From CAZFJG01 sp964410915 (GTDB taxonomy: Bacteria; Synergistota; Synergistia; Synergistales; JAFGMB01): 27,332 nt of DNA. Shown piece by piece: positions 24,614 to 27,332 of the stretch. Location: assembly GCA_964410915.1 (NCBI GenBank), contig CAYPIU010000024.1:1-27332 (forward strand). Direction: 5' to 3'. Both the position numbers and the translations under genes were made by a program. The notes below the pieces were generated by a model, which saw nothing but the letters and a program-made list of their open reading frames with translations, had not been told where the DNA came from and made no database searches. Position 1 is the first letter of the stretch. Every line of letters starts with the position of its first letter.

Positions 24614-25603
24614 ATGAGGAAAAAAATAGTATTTTTGCTGTTAGTGTCGATCATTTTGCTTGGTATCTTTTCCGGCCTTTCTGTATTTTTCAATGACCAG
24701 AGTGAAAAACATGGAAGGCCGGATGGCCTTTTTTCTGGGAAGGATCAAAAAAAAGTGGTATTCAAGGTCCTTTCTAAAGATATGTATCCCCTTTCTGATA
24801 GTTTGTTTACAACAATTAGTTCGGATCTGTGTGTTTTAACCATGGTAATGTCAGGTGACGGGGTTTTCGAATATTCTTCGGATCTTGAGATGGTTTCATC
24901 AGACAGGTTTTTGTCTGGTGATGAATCGGGTTCACTGCCGGAGATAGCCATTGTAATTGACGATTTTGGTTATTCTTCTTCCATGGCTGAAGATCTTGCA
25001 AGTCTCGACATTCCTCAGACATGGACAATTATTCCATATCTTGACGGTACAGACAGGGCAATTGAAATTGCATCAGAAAAGGATATACCTTATCTGATCC
25101 ACATGCCCATGCAGGCATTTATTGATGAGGTTGGAGGTCCCTATATTATCGGTGTGGATATGGAAAGTCATGTGGTCCGGGAGGAGATAAAAAAAGTAAC
25201 AGATACCTATCCGGGCGCTGTGGGTATGAATAACCATCGTGGGTCTAAAGCAACATCAAACAAAAAAATAATGAACGCTGTCATGGAAGAGCTTTCCATG
25301 ACAGATCTTTTCTTTCTGGACAGCAGGACTTCAAGCAGTTCAGTGGCGTATGAAACTGCTCTGGATAGAAATATCCCGGCTTTTTATAATAATATATTTC
25401 TCGACAATAGTTCCGATATAAGGGAGATAAGTTCGGTTTTTGAAAAAATTGTCAGAATGGCAGAAAGAAACGGGCAGGTGATCGCTATATGTCACGTAAG
25501 GCCTGTGACCGTGGAGTTTCTTGCGGACCTTTGCACAAAACGTGTAGAAGGAGTAGAATTTGTCACTGTTCCAGAGTTGTTGAAAGCCCGTGAGGGTAAA
25601 TAA
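24614..25603 (+). CDS. Divergent polysaccharide deacetylase, YibQ type
   Basis: A 329-residue protein with an N-terminal membrane anchor (about 5-26), a less conserved region (27-105) and a divergent polysaccharide deacetylase domain (about 110-325). It shows VIDDFGYSSSMAEDL at about 114-128, IHMPMQ with His163, MNNHRGSKAT with His208, and ICHVRP near the end, matching the YibQ (DUF610) family. In E. coli yibQ lies next to envC, and here it lies two genes from the EnvC-like hydrolase, so the pairing is conserved across distant phyla. The activity of the family is not established; wall-polymer deacetylation is inferred. The ribosome-binding site is a modest AGGGA. Confidence 0.9.
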   Translation: MRKKIVFLLLVSIILLGIFSGLSVFFNDQSEKHGRPDGLFSGKDQKKVVFKVLSKDMYPLSDSLFTTISSDLCVLTMVMSGDGVFEYSSDLEMVSSDRFLSGDESGSLPEIAIVIDDFGYSSSMAEDLASLDIPQTWTIIPYLDGTDRAIEIASEKDIPYLIHMPMQAFIDEVGGPYIIGVDMESHVVREEIKKVTDTYPGAVGMNNHRGSKATSNKKIMNAVMEELSMTDLFFLDSRTSSSSVAYETALDRNIPAFYNNIFLDNSSDIREISSVFEKIVRMAERNGQVIAICHVRPVTVEFLADLCTKRVEGVEFVTVPELLKAREGK

Positions 25604-25608
25604 GGAGG
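25602..25608 (+). promoter_or_regulatory. Ribosome-binding site fixing the purA TTG start
   Basis: AAGGAGG overlaps the stop codon of the upstream gene and lies 8 nt before TTG 25617; the GTG at 25590 precedes it and would add residues outside the family. Confidence 0.75.
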
Positions 25609-25616
25609 TTTCTGCC

Positions 25617-26900
25617 TTGAAAGGTTCAGTACAGGTTATAGTGGGAGCCCAGTGGGGCGATGAAGGCAAGGGCAGAGTAGTCGATTATCTCGGTGAAAAT
25701 GTCGATGTTTTTGCGAGATACCAGGGAGGGGCCAACGCGGGGCATACTGTTATCGTTGAGAACAAAAAATATGTCTTTCATCTGCTTCCCTCAGGAATGC
25801 TTTATCCCTCAAGGATCTGTGTCATAGGGAACGGTGTAGTTATAGATCCGGAACAATTGATCGCAGAGTTCGATCTTCTGCAGCAGCAGGGTATGGACCG
25901 GGCCAGACTTGTTATAAGCGAAGCGGCTCATGTTGTTATGCCATATCATAAACTTCTTGATGTTGCTGAAGAAGAATTCCGGGGCAATAGTAAAAAAATT
26001 GGTACAACAGGACGAGGCATAGGTCCCTGTTATGTGGATAAATACAACAGAATGGGTATAAGGATGTCCGATCTTTTAGATCCGGATATTCTCAGGGAAA
26101 AACTTACGGTCAATCTTGACCTCAAGAACCTTGAGTTGGCCAAAGTATTCAACAAGGGGCCTGTTGCTTTTGATGAAATATTCAACACCGCTCTTGAATG
26201 GGGTAAGATGCTTGAGCCCTATATCTCTGATGTTTCTGCATTAATGTATGAACAGTTATCCGCCGGGAAATCTGTTCTTCTTGAAGGGGCTCAGGGTACT
26301 CTTCTTGATGTGGACCACGGGACATATCCTTTTGTTACAAGTTCAAATCCGATCTCCGGTGGATCGACCATAGGACTTGGAATTTCTCCAACATGTATTA
26401 CCGATGTGGCTGGAGTCGTAAAGGCCTATTGCACACGGGTTGGTGCTGGCCCATTCCCTACAGAGGATAGTGGAGAGACAGGGGATTATCTCAGAGAACG
26501 GGGTGGAGAATATGGTGCTACTACAGGCAGACCCCGAAGATGCGGATGGCTTGATCTTGTGGCCCTCAATTATTCAGTCAGGATCAACGGATTGTCCATG
26601 CTTGCCCTGACAAAGCTTGATATCCTTACAGGACTTGACGAGATAAAAGTATGTACCGGTTATGAGATAGACGGGAAAACAACGGATCTTTTCAGCAGTA
26701 ATATCAAGGTTCTTGAAAAAGTTAAACCCTCATATAAGGTTTTGAAAGGATGGCAGGAGAACATATCATCCTGCAGGTCTTTTGAGGATCTCCCCTCAGC
26801 TGCTAAAAATTACGTTGAATTTATAGAAGAATACTCTGGTGTCAAAGCAGGGTTAATAGGTGTTGGACCTGGAAGAAAAGAGACTATAATCAGGGAATAA
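25617..26900 (+). CDS. purA: Adenylosuccinate synthetase
   Basis: Joins IMP and aspartate using GTP, the first committed step to AMP. The 427-residue protein has normal family length. The N-terminal GTP loop is GAQWGDEGKG with catalytic Asp13, followed by RYQGGANAGHTV with His41, then TTGRGIGPCYVDK, LLEGAQGTLLD and TRVGAGPFPTE. The residue after the GTP loop is Arg where most family members have Lys (GKGR), a conservative change. The start is TTG. The gene is last in the 14-gene run and is followed 8 nt later by a strong terminator. Confidence 0.96.
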   Translation: MKGSVQVIVGAQWGDEGKGRVVDYLGENVDVFARYQGGANAGHTVIVENKKYVFHLLPSGMLYPSRICVIGNGVVIDPEQLIAEFDLLQQQGMDRARLVISEAAHVVMPYHKLLDVAEEEFRGNSKKIGTTGRGIGPCYVDKYNRMGIRMSDLLDPDILREKLTVNLDLKNLELAKVFNKGPVAFDEIFNTALEWGKMLEPYISDVSALMYEQLSAGKSVLLEGAQGTLLDVDHGTYPFVTSSNPISGGSTIGLGISPTCITDVAGVVKAYCTRVGAGPFPTEDSGETGDYLRERGGEYGATTGRPRRCGWLDLVALNYSVRINGLSMLALTKLDILTGLDEIKVCTGYEIDGKTTDLFSSNIKVLEKVKPSYKVLKGWQENISSCRSFEDLPSAAKNYVEFIEEYSGVKAGLIGVGPGRKETIIRE

Positions 26901-26902
26901 CA

Positions 26903-26942
26903 ATAAAAAGGCAGCATCTTTATGATGCTGCCTGATTTTTTG
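26903..26942. terminator. Bidirectional terminator between purA and tRNA-Val
   Basis: AGGCAGCATC (26909-26918) pairs perfectly with GATGCTGCCT (26924-26933) around a 5-nt loop. Six T follow on the plus strand (26936-26941) and an A run precedes it, giving T on the minus strand. It suits both purA and the convergent tRNA gene. Confidence 0.88.
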
Positions 26943-27015
26943 GTGGGCGACACAGGGTTCGAACCTGTGACCTCTTCCGTGTGAAGGAAGCGCTCTTCCC
27001 CTGAGCTAGTCACCC
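26941..27015 (-). tRNA. tRNA-Val (anticodon CAC)
   Basis: The minus strand folds as a full cloverleaf of 75 nt with encoded CCA. The acceptor GGGTGAC pairs with GTCGCCC (one G-U). The D arm is GCTC/GAGC, and the anticodon stem CTTCC/GGAAG has a 7-nt loop TTCACAC, so positions 34-36 read CAC and decode GUG. The T arm is ACAGG/CCTGT with loop TTCGAAC, and the discriminator is A. Its 3' end abuts the T run of the shared terminator. Confidence 0.96.
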
Positions 27016-27028
27016 GTCGACGTCGGGT

Positions 27029-27057
27029 ATTATATAGTCCAGAAAAATTATTTGCAA
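27029..27057 (-). promoter_or_regulatory. Promoter of tRNA-Val
   Basis: On the minus strand TTGCAA (27057-27052) is followed after exactly 17 nt by a perfect TATAAT (27034-27029), placing the start a few bases before the tRNA 5' end. It is the best sigma-70-type promoter in the window. Confidence 0.75.
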
Positions 27058-27088
27058 GCACTACCAGTTCTGAAGTTTTAAAAACCAT

Positions 27089-27104
27089 AACTATTTAAAT
27101 AGTT
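27089..27104. repeat. 16-nt perfect palindrome, possible operator
   Basis: AACTATTTAAATAGTT lies in the 149-nt space between tRNA-Val and the last gene, upstream of a TATAAT at 27136-27141. No T run follows that would make it a terminator. Confidence 0.35.
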
Positions 27105-27135
27105 TTCAGATAATGAATTCTTTTTATGCATGTTG

Positions 27136-27141
27136 TATAAT
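27136..27141 (+). promoter_or_regulatory. Candidate -10 element for the last gene
   Basis: A perfect TATAAT preceded by TG, about 24 nt before the GTG start, giving a very short leader. The -35 region is weak. Confidence 0.35.
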
Positions 27142-27164
27142 GTGTGCGTGAGAGAGGTGTTAAA

Positions 27165-27332
27165 GTGACGGATTATTCAGTTCTTGGTAATGCAATGGAT
27201 TTTTGGTCATACTGGGGTTTTGAACCCTGGGAATATGATGGAATGAAGGGTGTTTCAAGGAAGGTTACCTTTGTCAAGGACAGTCTTATGGGTGTAGTAG
27301 CAAAATATTATGCTTATGATTATATTGTATGG
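27165..27332 (+). CDS. Unidentified protein, 5' end only
   Basis: A GTG start with GAGAGAGG about 8-12 nt upstream opens a frame that continues past the end of the window. The 56 visible residues begin MTDYSVLGNAMDFWSYWGFE and are rich in Trp, Tyr and Phe, with no signal peptide. A strand-like segment VSRKVTFVKDSLMGVVAKYY follows. I do not recognise the family. It has its own candidate -10 element and a nearby palindrome, so it probably starts a new transcript. Confidence 0.6.
   Translation, partial: MTDYSVLGNAMDFWSYWGFEPWEYDGMKGVSRKVTFVKDSLMGVVAKYYAYDYIVW

Noticed and set aside
1..27332. CRISPR arrays, insertion sequences, integrases, prophage or toxin-antitoxin genes
   Set aside because: I read through both strands and saw no direct-repeat arrays, transposases or terminal inverted repeats, and no defence-type domains.

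Overview
The window is about 27.3 kb of compact, mostly plus-strand bacterial housekeeping sequence with moderate GC and many AGA/AGG arginine codons. It looks like a diderm anaerobe, most likely a member of Synergistota. This placement is an inference. It rests on LPS-transport-type genes (LptC-like and OstA/LptD-like) sharing a locus with genes more typical of monoderms and early-branching diderms: RNase J, DUF4321-Maf, DUF5693-CsaB and a split transketolase. No mobile elements, CRISPR arrays or phage genes were seen. Two 100-N runs (1125-1224 and 3123-3222) are scaffold gaps with placeholder lengths.

Layout. (1) 1-1264: the 3' end of a DUF4392 (glutamate-cyclase-like) gene, a convergent ECF transporter S component, and a small membrane protein gene cut by the first gap. 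(2) 1311-3411: a transaldolase-family gene coupled to rho; the second gap falls inside rho, which looks intact otherwise. (3) 3516-5033: a LysM/M23 cell-wall peptidase closed by a strong terminator. (4) 5228-11573: pyrG, three exported proteins of unknown function, LptC, and an OstA/LptD-like protein, tightly packed. (5) 11627-12124: greA on the minus strand with its own promoter-like sequence and terminator. (6) 12296-26900: a run of 14 collinear genes (rnj, uppP, DUF4321, maf, DUF5693, csaB, two transketolase subunits, ftsE, ftsX, an EnvC-like peptidase, ctpA, a yibQ-type deacetylase and purA), many overlapping by 1-14 nt, ending at a bidirectional terminator. (7) 26941-27332: tRNA-Val(CAC) on the minus strand with a good sigma-70-type promoter, then the 5' end of an unidentified gene.

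Theme. Most of the window builds or remodels the cell envelope. UppP recycles the lipid carrier, CsaB/DUF5693 point to a pyruvylated or otherwise decorated wall polymer, FtsEX with the EnvC-like hydrolase and the LysM hydrolase cut peptidoglycan, CtpA and the deacetylase trim envelope substrates, and LptC/LptD-like proteins serve the outer membrane. These are interleaved with nucleotide synthesis (pyrG, purA), central carbon genes (transaldolase, transketolase) and RNA metabolism (rho, greA, rnj). The genes of least certain function are the three exported proteins between pyrG and lptC. I saw no clear candidate for a wholly new system; the most useful leads are those three proteins, the catalytically complete EnvC-like protein beside FtsEX, and the transketolase subunit lacking a usual histidine segment.
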